A stretch of 64,000 nt of DNA from Rhodocollybia butyracea (GCA_015501585.1 JADNRY010000198.1:1-64000); one strand, 5' to 3'. Numbered from the stretch's first letter, positions 11,501 to 23,539 are shown. Made by a program: numbers and translations. Notes: generated from the letters alone by a model not told the origin.

Positions 11501-12064
11501 CTAGTCCTGATCCCTCGCATAAGGAAACAACCACCGCGGCTTCTGTGTAGCAATGGGACTCCCAAATCTTTCCTTTATAATTCGGAAGACATCCTCCTCT
11601 TCGTCGTCCTCCAGCTCCTGGACACTGATGTACCAAGAATCATAGAGAGAAATCATGTAGTCGTAATGCGGGGACAGAGGCAGTATAAGCCTAAGCTCAA
11701 AGTTACAACCAGCACTTAGATCATCCATGACTGCGTCCATGATATAGTCCCACACCTGGGCTCGTCTTTCCACTGGGGGCGGTAGTGGGAGTTGATGCCT
11801 CTTGTGGTAGTCGAGAAAATCCTGTATATCTACTCCAAGTCCATAGAATAGTTTTCGAGGTTTAGTGTACTCAGGATCCAGCTTCCGACGTCTGATATTG
11901 TAGCGGAATTCTTCAGGAAGCTCCTTTTCCGTCGGACATCCTGCAATCTCTTCAGGTTTGATCCACTGTGAAAACAAAATTGAGGGGATGAAAGTAGTAG
12001 TAGGTGTAGCACTCCTTACACTGTCTGCAGGATCCGGACGCGGGCCAGGGCGCGTAAGTGTCAT
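11501..12064 (-). CDS. P-family paralogue P2, orphan ~170-residue protein
   Basis: I do not recognise the family. After exon 1 and a short intron (donor GTAAGG, acceptor TTTTCACAG at about 11967) the protein reads WIKPEEIAGCPTEKELPEEF, then RRRKLDPEYTKPRKLFYGLG, VDIQDFLDYHKRHQLPLPPP, an ELRLILPLSP segment, an acidic ELEDDEEEDV patch, and RIIKERFGSPIATQKPRWLF near the end. No signal peptide, membrane span or catalytic motif is seen. Compared with P5, one extra C in exon 1 shifts the family's usual start (MISS.., at 12077) out of frame. The Met at 12064 restores the family frame, so the N-terminus is probably altered. The copy is otherwise intact. Confidence 0.6.
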   Translation of the reverse strand: MTLTRPGPRPDPADSVRSATPTTTFIPSILFSQWIKPEEIAGCPTEKELPEEFRYNIRRRKLDPEYTKPRKLFYGLGVDIQDFLDYHKRHQLPLPPPVERRAQVWDYIMDAVMDDLSAGCNFELRLILPLSPHYDYMISLYDSWYISVQELEDDEEEDVFRIIKERFGSPIATQKPRWLFPYARDQD

Positions 12065-12355
12065 TGCTTGATATCATAGATGCTAGTGATTGTGTCTGAA
12101 CAAGCAGCGTGTAACTTCAATTTTGATGAATTGGTCACAAAAGGAACACGTGCTCGTTTTATGTACAATCCAAAGTCACGCAAACACTGCCTTCCAAGAC
12201 CACATCGCTAAATTGGCGGAAATCTTAAATGGGCTTGCATCAATTATATTTCCCACGCAATTCTTACTGGCCTTTACATCATGTCACAAGTTATGATAAC
12301 CATTCCGCAATCTCGCATATCCTTGCAATGACTTGGAACGTCAGCGCAAGGCTCG

Positions 12356-12460
12356 TTAGGTCCTTGTATGGTCTTAGATTATAGGTACCTAACTTGTCAG
12401 GCCCTTGTATGGTATTAGATCATAAGTACAATACTTGTCAACCCTTATATAGGTACATAA
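12356..12460 (+). repeat. 41-base tandem repeat, about 2.5 units
   Basis: Two units begin GTCCTTGTATGGTCTTAGAT and GCCCTTGTATGGTATTAGAT and both run through CATAAGTAC/TATAGGTAC to CTTGTCA. A partial third unit (CCCTTATATAGGTAC) follows. It is an intergenic minisatellite. Confidence 0.6.
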
Positions 12461-14100
12461 AGCTATCGCATTAATCGTGAAATGCAACAAGACAGAAGTG
12501 TCTACTCAGAGACTAAGGTAGCTGAATGAACATGCCCCCGCCGCTGTGGTATACCATAGCATTACTTGGCCGAGTTCTACTGACTCACGAGTCACCATCC
12601 ATCTGAGTCTTCGGTTTAGCTGCACACTGAAGGATGGGTTTGGATAGTCATACGATAGCAGCGGAAGCATGTAGTTACATTGATGGTGACGAGATATCCC
12701 AACTTGTTTGGATGGAGGGAGATGCATGCCCTATAAGTTCTGGGGCACTTGTACATCTCAGTCTCCCGCGCCTGCAACTTGCGCGGGGGCCTGAGTCACA
12801 AGGGCTTCTCAACCCAGGTCCCACTGCGAGTGAAATTAAATGCGAGCCGGTGATGCGGTACCTCCGGTTGGTCGCATCCTGTCCGCGCGTCCAGAGAGGT
12901 TCAGAGCTCTACCATCTACACAACACACAACTGTTTGGATATTTTTCTCTACAAAGACCGCTGTCTTTGTGAATATATTCACACTGGTACATGGCACTAC
13001 CTGGCACTACCTGTGAGTTTCAGACTGTTTTATGCGAGGAAATACAGTGCCTCCGGCACCCGCACATGTGGAGTACGGGACGCGATCACCTGCCCTACAA
13101 AATCTTTGTTGATCGTAAAAATCATACATAAGGGAGAAATCAACCAATCTCTTGTTTCCCGTACACCACCACCATCGAGTCGTTGAACTTCCCCCAAGTC
13201 CAGAACCCAAATGCTTCCAAGGTTTGAAGATGACCGCAGCGGACAACATATCACATTCCTTGCTTGGTAATTCAACGCGTTACCTTATTGACCATTTTGA
13301 TAGGATTCACATTCAACTTCGACGCCACTAGTTCCGCTGTCCGCACAAGGCTGAATTCGAGGTGCGTATACTTTCCCCTCGAAGCTTTCTTTGCTGATCA
13401 TTGCACAAACAGATTTATTGTACAACGATCAAGTCATCCTCTCGCAGGCCCATGAAATTCTCAAAGTTACCCCCCATTGAGGCTCATGCCATCGCATATG
13501 CGGCCGTTCAATGGCTGTTACTAGTAAGCGCGATTGTCTATTTTACCGGTTTGTAGCTCATGTGCTCTTTTCAGCTGCATTTGCTCTCTTAGGTGCACCG
13601 CAGTGCCTTTGTACGAATGGCTACAAAATATGAGTACGTTGTATTACATTTTCTTTTGTAACATTTGTTCAATAACATTTTTATGCAGTCGCACATTCGC
13701 TGGTACGTGATCTGCCGCCAACCGCCGTGGAACGACTCAGATGTCGCGTAGGGGAACTGTAGTCAGGACCGCTTGTACATCTAGTTCTGCCTCACCATAA
13801 CCGTACTGTATATATTGTATTCGAATGAACATGCTATTCGTTACTCTTTTATTGTGTGAATCCGATTCCCTACTACTCCTACAATTATGGTCTACTAAGC
13901 TTATAGGGTAGTAAGATTATATTGCACTTAAATCACAATACTTAGGCAAGGTTATTACTGAATCACAGTAATAATGGGAGAATACAGAAGGATCACATCT
14001 AGATACAGGATGTATATAACCTTGCGATGACCTTGTGAAATGACCATGTGATTGTCAAAAGTGGTGGTGGATTGTGTGCGCTCGGTTTGTGCGGGTGATA
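12461..14100. other. No convincing gene
   Basis: Several open frames of 60-112 codons overlap on both strands and none has a recognisable domain. Around 13213-13500 there are splice-like signals (GTGCGT with CAAACAG, GTAAGC with TTTCAG) and a short hydrophobic segment, but no frame gives a credible product. Confidence 0.35.
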
Positions 14101-14570
14101 TCTTCACAATATTGCCAATACCTTATATTGATTGTACGCATCACAAGGATGTATAATCACTCGGGAGATTTCCGCCAATTTAGTGATGCCATGCGGAAAC
14201 ATTACCTGTATTTCTCTTGGTCGTTGGCGTGATCTGCGCGAATGTTGAAGGATGCAAGTCGACCCTCAACACTGTTTTTGGTCTACTTGTCTTCGGCTGA
14301 GCTCAGAGCTACCTTTGACGCGTTGAAGTTCTGATTGATACGGTGTAACCAATAAACAGGCTCGCCAGTAACACAGAGTGTACAGTTTCACTAGGAAACC
14401 AAGGGTCCTCTTGTTCAAAACAGGCCGTAAACTTTTCCGAATCCCCACAGCCTCACAACGGCGTCAGACCTTGGAGATTGTTTAATTGTTAAGCGATGTA
14501 CTAAGGATTCTGAGGCAAACATCTGCACAATGAAGGTTGCACCAACAATCACCTCTGGTCATCAGAATCC

Positions 14571-14884
14571 TGTTAGGAGAGGTATTCGTTCTCTATATTA
14601 CAGCTTTGCCTTTCCATCTATATTCTTTGTTTCGTCTTTCTGTTTATCCGCCAGTTGCTTCCGCTTAGCTACAGGCTCATCTATTCACCATTTCCGATAC
14701 TTATATATTCTAGCCCCCAGAATCATCACCCTCAGTTGTTCCTACACTACAACTGAGGGTGAGCGTTACTTATATTTTCCTCTCACTATCTTACTGATAC
14801 AGTATTGTAGTTCTCGTTCTACAGGTATATATATTCAATAATACTCAGTTGTTCCTACACTACAACTGAGGTTCTCGTTCTACA
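14571..14884 (+). repeat. 5' LTR of the copia element
   Basis: It is 314 bases long with TG..CA ends. It contains two copies of a hairpin-forming sequence: CTCAGTTGT and ACAACTGAG arms around TCCTACACT, once with an extra CC/GG pair. Each is followed by GTTCTCGTTCTACA or a near copy. These may act in transcript end formation or regulation, which is inference. Confidence 0.9.
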
Positions 14885-14965
14885 GATTATGAGACTCGGC
14901 TCAATCTGAGCTACTAAAATAAACAACTCAAATTACCGCTATTCCAGAGGTTCGTCTAGAGAGAA

Positions 14966-16969
14966 ATGTTGAGCGGCAACTTGCCAAATCCACCGACGTT
15001 CAGAGATGACGAACGACTGATGGGGCGAAAGAATTGGATTCCTTTCAAACACCAAGTTGAACTTGCGGTTGGAGCGAGAGGACTAGGTGGATATCTCAGA
15101 GGAGCAATCCTATGCCCACCGAATACCAACCTCTCCGCTGCCTACATCACTCCCATTTACCCCCAGACCCAAAGCACTCCACTCACCAGCCCAACTCCCT
15201 CATACGAAGAGTGGCATACTCGCGATCGCTGGGTTGCCAGTGTGATCGTCAACAATACCGAAGACCCTGTTGGATTGGGAATAGGCGACGATGACTCTGC
15301 AGCGAAAATATGGTTTTATCTCAGTAAGGAGCTCGGCTCCAAGACTGTTCAGCTTATGATGATTGCCGAAGACCGCCTCCGTGGTGAGAAGATGGGAGAG
15401 GAAATGGATTACAAGGTGCATGTCAAGAAGCTGCGCCGACTTGTCAAGGATGCTAGAGACCTCGGGTCTAGCATCTCCGATTCCCAGTTCCGAACCATCC
15501 TTCTCAACTCCTTCCCCAAGTCTTGGGATTTCACAACACTGCACACACCCGGAACATCTAGCGCTGATGCCTTCACTCATCTCGAAGCTTTCTGGCTCAA
15601 TAAGAAGAGGTGTCAGGAGGAGGAGGAAATTGAGCAGACGAAAGTCAAAGCCCTAATGGCTAGAGCGAATGCAGTTCATGCCGCAGCCATAGTGACCAGC
15701 CGAGGCCAATCAGGAACACGCCCGATCTGCTCAAACCCAGTGTGCGGAAAACTTGGTCACACAATTGAGATGTGCTGGAAGAAGGGAGGTGGTGCTGAAG
15801 GAAAAGGACCAAAAGGCTGGAGGTATAACAAGACCAATGCCCCTGGCACAAGTGCTGCATCGATCACAGCAACCTCAGCGCCTCCAACGATCCCGCCTAC
15901 TACGGCTTCTAATGTCTATGTCAAGACTGATCCCAGCCCTACCGAGCTATACGCCAACCTCGCTGACACCAAGCCGGGTATGTCCAATACTACACCTATC
16001 ACGATGCAATCCCCTGATACTGTACCCAACAGATATGGCACTTCCGTTCTAAACGTTGAATGTCAGTCAGGGGAGGACATTAGTGTAGATAGCGACATAC
16101 CTGTTACCTGTTTCCGTGTAACTAGCCCCATCGAATGCACTGTATGCAATAGTGATGTACCCAGCAATCAACGCCAACCCAGAATCTACTTGGATTCAGC
16201 GGCATCAGAGCATTGCTGGGTGAAGAAATCCGAGATAACGCAATACCAAAATATCGCAGGTCAAACAGGGAGCAGTGCAGTGGCGGGAGAGAAATTCCAG
16301 ATACCAGGAATTGGTAATGTCACAGTGTCGTCGAAAGTGAATGGCTCCGAGAAGATGGTTGAGCTCATTGGAGTGAGGCACACACCTGGGTTCTCAAACA
16401 ACTTGATCTCCTTGACGATGTTGGATCTACAGGGGTTCAGCAGAGAGTGGGGTGGTGGAAAGCTCTCAGTCAGAGCACCATCTGGTGAGACTGTAATGGT
16501 TGGAGCGCAGGAAGGGAAAATGTACCGAGTCAACACAGAAACTTATGCAAACTCAGCTCAATCCCACGAACAGCCAACAGATATACACACCTGGCATCGC
16601 CGACTTGGTCATGTCGGTATCCCGAGGATCTTGCGAATGGCGAGTCGCAATCTGGTTGATGGAATCCAGATCACATCAAAAGAGACTATTGGCATGTGCG
16701 AGGCTTGCCTCTACGGCAAAGCAACAAGACGGCCATTTGACGAGAAAGTGACATATGAGACAGAGGTCCTGGAGAGAGTCCACATCGATCTTTTGGGGCC
16801 GTCGAGGACGCAGAGTAGAGGTGGCGCGAGTTACATGATGCTCTGCAGCGATGGCAAATCCTCTGTTCGTATCCCTTATTTTCTCTCAAACAAGCGCAAG
16901 GAGACCACAGCCGACTGCTTTCATAAATACCGTATGATGGCAGAAAACCAGACGGGGAAGCGCATCTGA
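14966..16969 (+). pseudogene. copia gag, protease and N-terminal integrase (ends at TGA)
   Basis: This first segment of the polyprotein has 667 codons. The Gag part (about residues 1-230) is a helical capsid-like domain of the UBN2/retrotran_gag type (EEWHTRDRWVASVIVNN). A zinc knuckle follows near residues 252-272 (CSNPVCGKLGHTIEMCW). The aspartic protease motif is present as YLDSAASEHCW, with Ala in place of the usual Gly after DS. The GAG-pre-integrase motif (WHRRLGHVGIPRI, with CEACLYGKATRRPF) and the first integrase Asp (VHIDLLGPSRT) follow. The frame meets TGA at 16967-16969 and continues in the same frame directly afterwards, so a single nonsense change splits the integrase. The start Met at 14966 comes about 80 bases after the LTR. 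Confidence 0.85.
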
Positions 16970-17890
16970 GTGATTCAAATCGACGGAGGAGGAGAACTCA
17001 GCAATGCGCTTATGGAGGACTACTGCGCTAAGCATGGGATTATCATCGAGAAAATAACTCCATACTCCTCGGCTGCAAATGGGATGGCAGAACAAGGAAA
17101 TCGCACAGTCATTGAGGGCGCCAGGACACTCCTTGAAGATTCAGGCTTTCCACCATCATTCTGGGCAGAGGCTGTCAGCACCTTCATCTACGTTGATAAT
17201 TTTGTCCCTACCGCACGAGACCCGGATGTAGTGCCAATGGAGGCTTGGAAGGGGAGGAGACAGGATGTATCACACCTCCGACCATTTGGTTGTGACGCTT
17301 GGGCAACATTACCAGAGGAACGCGGGACTGGGAAACTGGGGCGCCGAGCAGTGAAAGGCCGACTATTGGGATATTTGGGCCGAAGGGGATATCAAATCTG
17401 GTTGCCTGAGTCAAAGACAATCATTGAATCCAGGGATGTGAGATTTGAGGAAGGACTGGCAAAGAGGACAAGACCAACGGGCACTACTGGAGATGAAGAA
17501 GAGTTGTCTGAGAGCCCCGTTAACTCCGGTACTGATGCCAAGATCACCAAATCTGCGGGGCCGATAGGTCCGATTCTGTGATCTCGACACCAACTTCTCC
17601 TATCCCAACGCCTACTTCCCCTCTTACCCCACTTTCCTCTACTCCTTCTCCAGTCCCGGCACCTGAAGAAACTCCTCCACCAGAACCACGTCGAAGTCTA
17701 CGAGAACACACCACTGGGTCGCTTAACATTGATAAACTCGTTCGCAGAGAAATGGGATGGAAAGACATACCTCAGACGGAAACATCCCTAGCTCTTCCAT
17801 CACCGATGAAAAATGGACACCTAGAAACTTCAAGGAGGCAAAACTTCGCTGGGATCTCTGGGACCGCCAATACAGGCCGAGTATGATGCC
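16970..17890 (+). pseudogene. copia integrase C-terminal part and linker, frameshifted
   Basis: It continues the gag-pol frame after the TGA. It carries the second and third integrase acidic residues (VIQIDGGGEL and NGMAEQGNRT) and the conserved DSGFPPSFWAEA. A one-base change near 17555, in or beside a GGGG run, moves the frame; reading continues in the next frame as a Pro/Thr/Ser-rich linker (17578-17886). A second frame change near 17870 is needed to enter the reverse transcriptase frame at QAEYDALMAKDVWELV. It could not be translated as one polyprotein without correction. Confidence 0.8.
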
Positions 17891-19411
17891 TTGATGGCCA
17901 AGGATGTGTGGGAGTTAGTACCACTACCGCCAGGAGCAAATCTAACTGATGGAATGTGGATCTTAACATCAAAATGGGGTGCAGATGGCGAATTGTTAAA
18001 GAGGAAGGCAAGATATGTGGCGAAAGGATTCACACAGGTTTATGGCATTGATTATGATGAAACTTTTGGCGCAGTTGCTCGAATGGAATCATTCCGGATT
18101 GTGATATGCATCATTGTTGTCCTTGGACTTTCCCTTTTCCAAGTAGACTTCAAGTCTGCCTTTCTCAATAGCCCAATAAAACACAATGTGTACATGAAGC
18201 AACCTGAAGGCTTTATCAAACCTGGAACCGAACACTTGGTCTGCAAGCTGAAGAAGTCAATCTACGGTACGATGCAGGGGAGCCATGATTGGCAAGACAC
18301 GCTTGCAGCAGGTTTCAAAGATGACGGGTATATATCATCGAAGGCTGATCCATGTGTTCGTTTCCGCCGTCGGAATGGGAAGTACACCATCACAAGCACA
18401 TATGGCGACGATGTTTTGGGCGGGGCAGATGGTGAGGATGCGAGAACAGAGGCTATCAGAGATCTTGGAAAGCGATGGGAAAGCGGGGAAGTCAGGTCAC
18501 AAATGCTCCTTGGAATGAGTATCACTCAGGATAAGGTGACCGGTGCAATTACGCTCTCCCAGAAAGCATATTTTATCCGCATGCTTGAACATTTCGGATT
18601 ACAGAATGTCAAACGCCGGAAAACGCCACTTCCTCCTGACAACAAGCTCGAAGCTGCTCCGAACCCACTTCCAGAAGAAGAACGAATCTTCATGCATGAC
18701 AAACCTTATTGCCCTGTAGTCGGTTCATGCCAATGGGGACAAGTTTGTACACGCCCCGACATTGCTTTTGCAGCTGCCAAGCTCGCCCAATATCAAACCA
18801 ACCCAGGCCGCCAACACTGGGAAGCGGTAGAATGGTTAGCGGGGTACATTTTAGCAACGCTTGACTATTCCATCACCTACCGAAAGCCACCGCCTGGATC
18901 TGAGCCCAGCAAGGGTGAAGGTTTGAAACCATGCGGGTATCTTGATGCCGACCATGCAGGATGCATGGATACTCGTCGGTCAACATCCGGAAATGTCTTC
19001 TTTATGGCTGGAGCACCTGTAACATGGAGTTCAAAGCGCCAACCAACGGTGGCGTTGTCGACGGCAGAAGCTGAATACATCTCAGGTGCAAGGCCATGCC
19101 AGCAAGCTAGTTGGTTGATGTCGTTTTTGGCCGAAGTTGACTTAGCCCAGGATGGGCCACTTATGCTTCATGGTGATAACTTTGCTGCTGTTAGCCTCAC
19201 GCAAAACACGAAAAAGCATATGCTGGTAAAGCACATCGAGATGCGCTACCACTTCATCCGGGAGAAGGTAGCGAACAACGAGATTGCACTGACCCTCATA
19301 AGGACGGGGGAGAATGTCGCTGATATTTTCACCAAGGCGCTGAATGGGACTGTGCACTCGAAGTTTGTCAAGATGTTAGGATTGGATCGCACGAATCAGG
19401 GGGTGTGTTAG
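17891..19411 (+). pseudogene. copia reverse transcriptase and RNase H
   Basis: This uninterrupted 506-codon segment holds the copia-type RT (WELVPLPPGANLTDG, then RYVAKGFTQVYGIDYDETF and VDFKSAFLNSPI). The catalytic box is TYGDDVLGG, a YxDD motif. RNase H follows (GYLDADHAGCMDTRRSTSG, STAEAEYISG, and a C-terminal HIEMRYHFIREK). All expected catalytic Asp/Glu residues are visible, so this half may still be functional as protein if expressed. It ends at TAG 19409-19411 inside the 3' LTR. Confidence 0.85.
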
Positions 19412-19719
19412 GAGAGGTATTCGTTCTCTATATTACAGCTTTGCCTTTCCATCTATATTCTTTGTTTCGTCTTTCTGTTTATCCGCCAGTTGCTTCCGCT
19501 TAGCTACAGGCTCATCTATTCACCATTTCCGATACTTATATATTCTAGCCCCCAGAATCATCACCCTCAGTTGTTCCTACACTACAACTGAGGGTGAGCG
19601 TTACTTATATTTTCCTCTCACTATCTTACTGATACAGTATTGTAGTTCTCGTTCTACAGGTATATATATTCAATAATACTCAGTTGTTCCTACACTACAA
19701 CTGAGGTTCTCGTTCTACA
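19406..19719 (+). repeat. 3' LTR of the copia element
   Basis: By direct reading it is identical to the 5' LTR over all 314 bases. The pol stop codon (TAG 19409-19411) lies inside its first bases, a common arrangement in compact copia elements. Confidence 0.9.
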
Positions 19720-19869
19720 AATCCAGCCATAAAATGTTCTCATAATTTGTACAGACGTAATACATGACAACGAATGCGAGAAAGCAAACAAGACTGGAAA
19801 AGAACGTCTCAATCAACCCATATTAACGATTAACGACAGAAATAAACACTCACAAGGACTATAGTTGTT

Positions 19870-20441
19870 CCTTCACAAGAGGAAGAACCACCGAGCATTC
19901 TGTCTAGCAACGCTATCCCCAAATCTCTCCTTTATAATTCGAATAACATCTGCCTCTTCGTCATCCTCCAGCTCCTGGACACTGATGTGGTGGGAATCAT
20001 AGAGAACAATCATATAGTTGTATCTTCGGGACAGAGCGGTATACGCCTAAGCTCGAATTTACAATGAGCGCTCAGGTCATCCATGACCGCGGTCATGATA
20101 CAGTACCACAGATGCGCCCGTCTGCCCACTTCCAGTGGTGGCGGGAGTTGATGCCGCTGGTGGTACTCGAGAAAATCCTGTATATCCACTCCGAATCCGT
20201 AGAATAGTTTTTGTGGTCTGATGTATTGAGGATCGAGTTTCCAACGCCTGACATCGAAGTGGTATTCTTCAGGAAGCTCCTTGCCTGTTGTACATTCTGC
20301 GTGACTCACAGCTTCAATTTCCTGCGGAGACACAATTGTTGAGGGAATGAACGTAGGGAGACTCAGAGTAGCATTGCTTACACTTTTTGAAGGATTTGGA
20401 CGACGGCAGGGCGCGTAAATCTCTTCGGTAGAGGATATCAT
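19870..20441 (-). pseudogene. P-family paralogue P3, frameshifted
   Basis: The start MISSTEEIYAPCRRPN and an intron (donor GTAAGC, acceptor TCTCCGCAG) lead into EEYHFDVRRWKLDPQY and VDIQDFLEYHQRHQLPPP. Compared with P2, one base is missing near 20033 (GACAGAGCGGTATA against GACAGAGGCAGTATA), which closes the frame at 20010. The C-terminal part remains readable in the next frame: YNYMIVLYDSHHISVQELED, then RIIKERFGDSVARQNARWFF. The copia element lies about 150 bases downstream, in the duplicated 3' flank, not in the coding sequence. P3 and P1 are the closest pair. Confidence 0.65.
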
Positions 20442-21234
20442 AGGTGCTCGTGGATGATTGGGACAACAAGCGTTTGATGGATTGGAAACACGTGGTCGTT
20501 TTATGTGGCATTACTCAGATCTGTATCACAAATTTTGATTGCGAGTCTTACCTCCCCTTCCGCGAGCACTTCCGCATTCATTTTCGCTGGGTCTTAAATG
20601 TTAATGACTCGAGAGGCACTGGGAGAAGGGCTGCATCTGAATAAGATCCACTGGCTTGTGAAAAAGGTTATCAAGAGTACTAATGAACGCGATAAGCATG
20701 CAATTGTCTATAGTTCTAGCGCCACAAAAGTGTATAAAATCTCTCTTGAGTGACTTTCAAATGCAAAAATGCAACTCAATTTTTCCTGGTTGTTGTTGAG
20801 ATCTCCGCCAATGTAAGCCTACTGTTTCAGCTGAGCTCAGAGCTGGCGCTGGTCAATTACGCTTTGACGTTCCGACTTTGATATGCTAAAAAATTCTACA
20901 TTCACCAGCTGCGCAAACTGTACGGTTGTACTCATAGCCTCTCTTAGGCGATCTAATCTCTCGTTCCATTGTCATCAGGACCAGCGTTTTCACGCCATAA
21001 GGAGATATCTAGCTACCCGAATGAGCCGTTAACGTGTCGACTGTCACGGTGTTGCCGCACAGCAGGAAGGGGTCAGACAATAGATATTGTTAAGCGATCT
21101 GAAGCAAACACCTGAAAGATCAACTTGGTTAGAGATATATAAAAGCACAACCAGAATATCTTTGTCATTGTGATACAGAGGAGATACATGACAGCGAACA
21201 CGAGTAAAGCATATAAGTCTAGAAAGAAACTCAG
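20442..21234. repeat. Duplicated P-unit flanks, no gene
   Basis: 20442-20520 matches the upstream flank of P1. The stretch 20790-21120 resembles 14170-14510, sharing AGATCTCCGCCAAT/AGATTTCCGCCAAT, GGCTGAGCTCAGAGCT and TTGTTAAGCGAT, and is the 3' flank of P4. No coding sequence was recognised. Confidence 0.5.
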
Positions 21235-21849
21235 CTAACTGATGCTAGTTCGAGACCGAGTACTCACTGTAACTAGTCCTGATCCCTCACAAAAGGGAAA
21301 AAACCACCGCGGGCTCTCTTTAGCAACAGGATTCCCAAATCTTTCCTTGATAATCCGAATCACATCTTCCTCTTCGTCGTCCTCCAGCTCCTGAATGCTG
21401 ATGTAGTGGGAATCGTAGAGGGAGATCATGTAGTCGTAATGCGGGGACAGAGGCAGTATACACCGAAGCTCAAAGTTACAATGAGCACTTAGGTCTTTCG
21501 CAACCGTGTGTATGATATGGTCCCAGACTTTGGCTCGCCTTTCCATGGGGGGTGGTAGTGGAAGTTGATGCCTCTTGTGGTAGTCGAGAAAATCCTGTAT
21601 ATCGACTCCGAATCCGTAAAATAGTTTTCGAGGTTTGGTGTACTGAGGATCCAACTTCCGACGTCTGATGTTGTAGCGAAATTCTTCAGGAAGCTCCTTT
21701 TCGGTCGGACATCCTGCAATCTCTTCAGGTTTGATCCACTAAGAAAAAAACATTGAGAGAATGAAAGCAATAAATGTAGCGTTCCTTACAGTGTCCGCAG
21801 GATCCGGACGCGGCCAAGGCTCATAAATCTCCTTGTCAGTTGATATCAT
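21235..21849 (-). CDS. P-family paralogue P4
   Basis: The start is the CAT at 21847-21849 (MISTDKEIYEPWPRPDPADT). A short intron (donor GTAAGG, acceptor TTTTTTCTTAG) is followed by WIKPEEIAGCPTEKELPEEF, then RRRKLDPQYTKPRKLFYGFG, VDIQDFLDYHKRHQLPLPPP, ELRCILPLSPHYDYMISLYD and RIIKERFGNPVAKESPRWFF. One extra T in the run after TGG (TTTTTT, where P5 has TTTTT) replaces the family's last residues and extends the protein to a TAG-type stop at 21235. The body of the protein is intact. Function is unknown. Confidence 0.6.
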
Positions 21850-22079
21850 AGATGTTAGTGGAAGGTACGCGTAAGTAACATCACGTGCATCACGCTTTCA
21901 ATCAACTGCCATCCACGAGTAATAGTATCATACAATGGCGGTTTTCTCAACGATTTTCGGCGGGCAGGCCTCAGGCTGTGAACGGTAGCGTCGGCCCTAC
22001 TTTTTTCTGCTTCGTCTTCCAAACCGTCTCTTGATACTCTCACTGGTCCTACAACACATCTGTACTGTTAGTACATCAG

Positions 22080-22794
22080 GATATGGGTTGAGAATGGGAG
22101 AGGAGAGGTGACTGTGAGCGGGACCGAACATTGCTGTAGAAAGTCTCCAGCGTATTACGAGACAGATGCATCCCTGTTGTGCGACTTCTACTGCAGATTC
22201 TCCTCCCGAATGTTCTTGTCTACCACTACATCTTTTTTGACACCTCTGCATTCTGCAACATTTTCCAGGCCCCAAGTTGCCATCTCTTCACTCTCGCTCA
22301 TGGTCAGTTTGAAACGGGCTCGTGACGGCGATGATATTGTTCATCTGAAGCGAATTCTCACTCTAGGTCTCCAATGAAAATAATATCAAAGCAGAACGGA
22401 TGTTTACTTCGTGTATCACCATAAATCCAAACGGACTTTCCACTTCCGCCGCCTCCTCCTCACCCTCATTGGCTCTTGCGGCTTTCATCCGTCCCTTCCA
22501 ACGAGTCATACCCTCTGAACAGAGATTAGTCATAACAGATGTCGATGCATCCCTCTGACACGGATTGGTGAAGCTGACGTTATGTTGGAGTGGATTTGGT
22601 TCTTCTTGCGGTAGCGAGTTCAACGGTGTAGTTAATCCGATCCGGAGGTCATCATTCGGATCCTGTGTATTTGGACGAGGGCATACAGATGAATCCCGCT
22701 GATCCCTAGGACTATGCTTTGACGTTTTGTTGGAGCGGATCGGTCTTCTTCTGGCGGCTGTGACACTTCCTAGAGCAAGTTCGACAGTGTACAA
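22080..22794 (-). CDS. Q sequence, copy 1: orphan protein paired with P4
   Basis: A 143-codon open frame (22363-22794) gives an Arg/Ser/Asn-rich protein with two similar internal segments (RSNKTSKHSPRDQRDSSVCP and NPLQHNVSFTNPCQRDASTS), suggesting an internal duplication. Further downstream on the same strand the segment WGLENVAECRGVK (about 22240-22280) is also kept in the P5-linked copy. The whole stretch lies just upstream of P4 and was duplicated with it. No domain was recognised, and a real gene is likely but its exon structure is unresolved. Confidence 0.35.
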
Positions 22795-23530
22795 GAATGC
22801 AACCGGAGTTCATTAATTCGACGTTGGATATTGGAAGAGTAGGTACGTTGTCGTGAAACTTCTGCTCCTTCCTCTTGTTCTTCTTTTGCTCATTCCCGGT
22901 CCCACAGATGTATCTATGTTCTGCCGGCCTTGCTATGGAGCTGGGTGAGCGCTCAGGCTAGCTCGCTGGAATGTCAAAATCCCGCTAGTTCAAACTTCGA
23001 GTTGTAGTAGTACAGCAGTTCATTCCTCAATACCTCTGGACAGGCGCTCGCACAACAATTACCAGTAGCTATCGGAAGGCGGATGGGACGGGGCGATCGA
23101 AGGTATCAAAGTTACTGATGCCGGCGAAAACCTATTGCTTCAATCTCTCATCTGCTGAGACTCCGTTGTGTTCCTGTGGTATCGACAACCGGGCATTCGG
23201 CGAGCAAATCTTAACGCTGCGCTGCGCTATTTAACCCCTGGTAAAAGCATAATGAAACCTCCAATGGCCGGTGGTGTTGCTGGAAAGTAGCGGGTACATT
23301 TTAGTGAGATCTCTCCCCACAAAGATCCACAGATAACTTGATTCTCTGTTCTGTAGATACAAGTGTTGCGGCTCTCAATGTGGACAACACTTACTACGCT
23401 TGTTGTTGGGTATGTACTTCAGCTACCAAACGTCTAATGAGTAATTGCTATCATGTAGGGTGACATAATTGCAGAAGATTTTGGTATGTCTCTGGAGAAA
23501 ATACCGCAAAACTGGATCGGTCCCCAGGTG
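22795..23530. other. No recognisable gene
   Basis: Only short overlapping open frames are seen. No repeat or coding match to other parts of the window was noticed. Confidence 0.35.
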
Positions 23531-23539
23531 GGCTCACGA

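Larger units (their letters stand above)
14571..19719 (+). mobile_element. Ty1/copia LTR retrotransposon, recent insertion
   Basis: A 5149-base element is bounded by two 314-base LTRs (14571-14884 and 19406-19719) that look identical base for base. They begin TGTTAGG and end TTCTACA. A 5-base target duplication AATCC flanks it (14566-14570 and 19720-19724). Integrase precedes reverse transcriptase, which defines Ty1/copia. A polypurine tract (AATCAGGGGGTG) directly precedes the 3' LTR. No tRNA-type primer-binding site was matched after the 5' LTR. The element sits in the 3' flank of P3. Despite the identical LTRs, gag-pol is interrupted by one in-frame TGA and two frame changes. Confidence 0.95.

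Noticed and set aside
13213..13500. Small secreted-protein gene
   Set aside because: A hydrophobic segment and splice-like sites are present, but the only long frame begins at TTG and no joined frame is credible.
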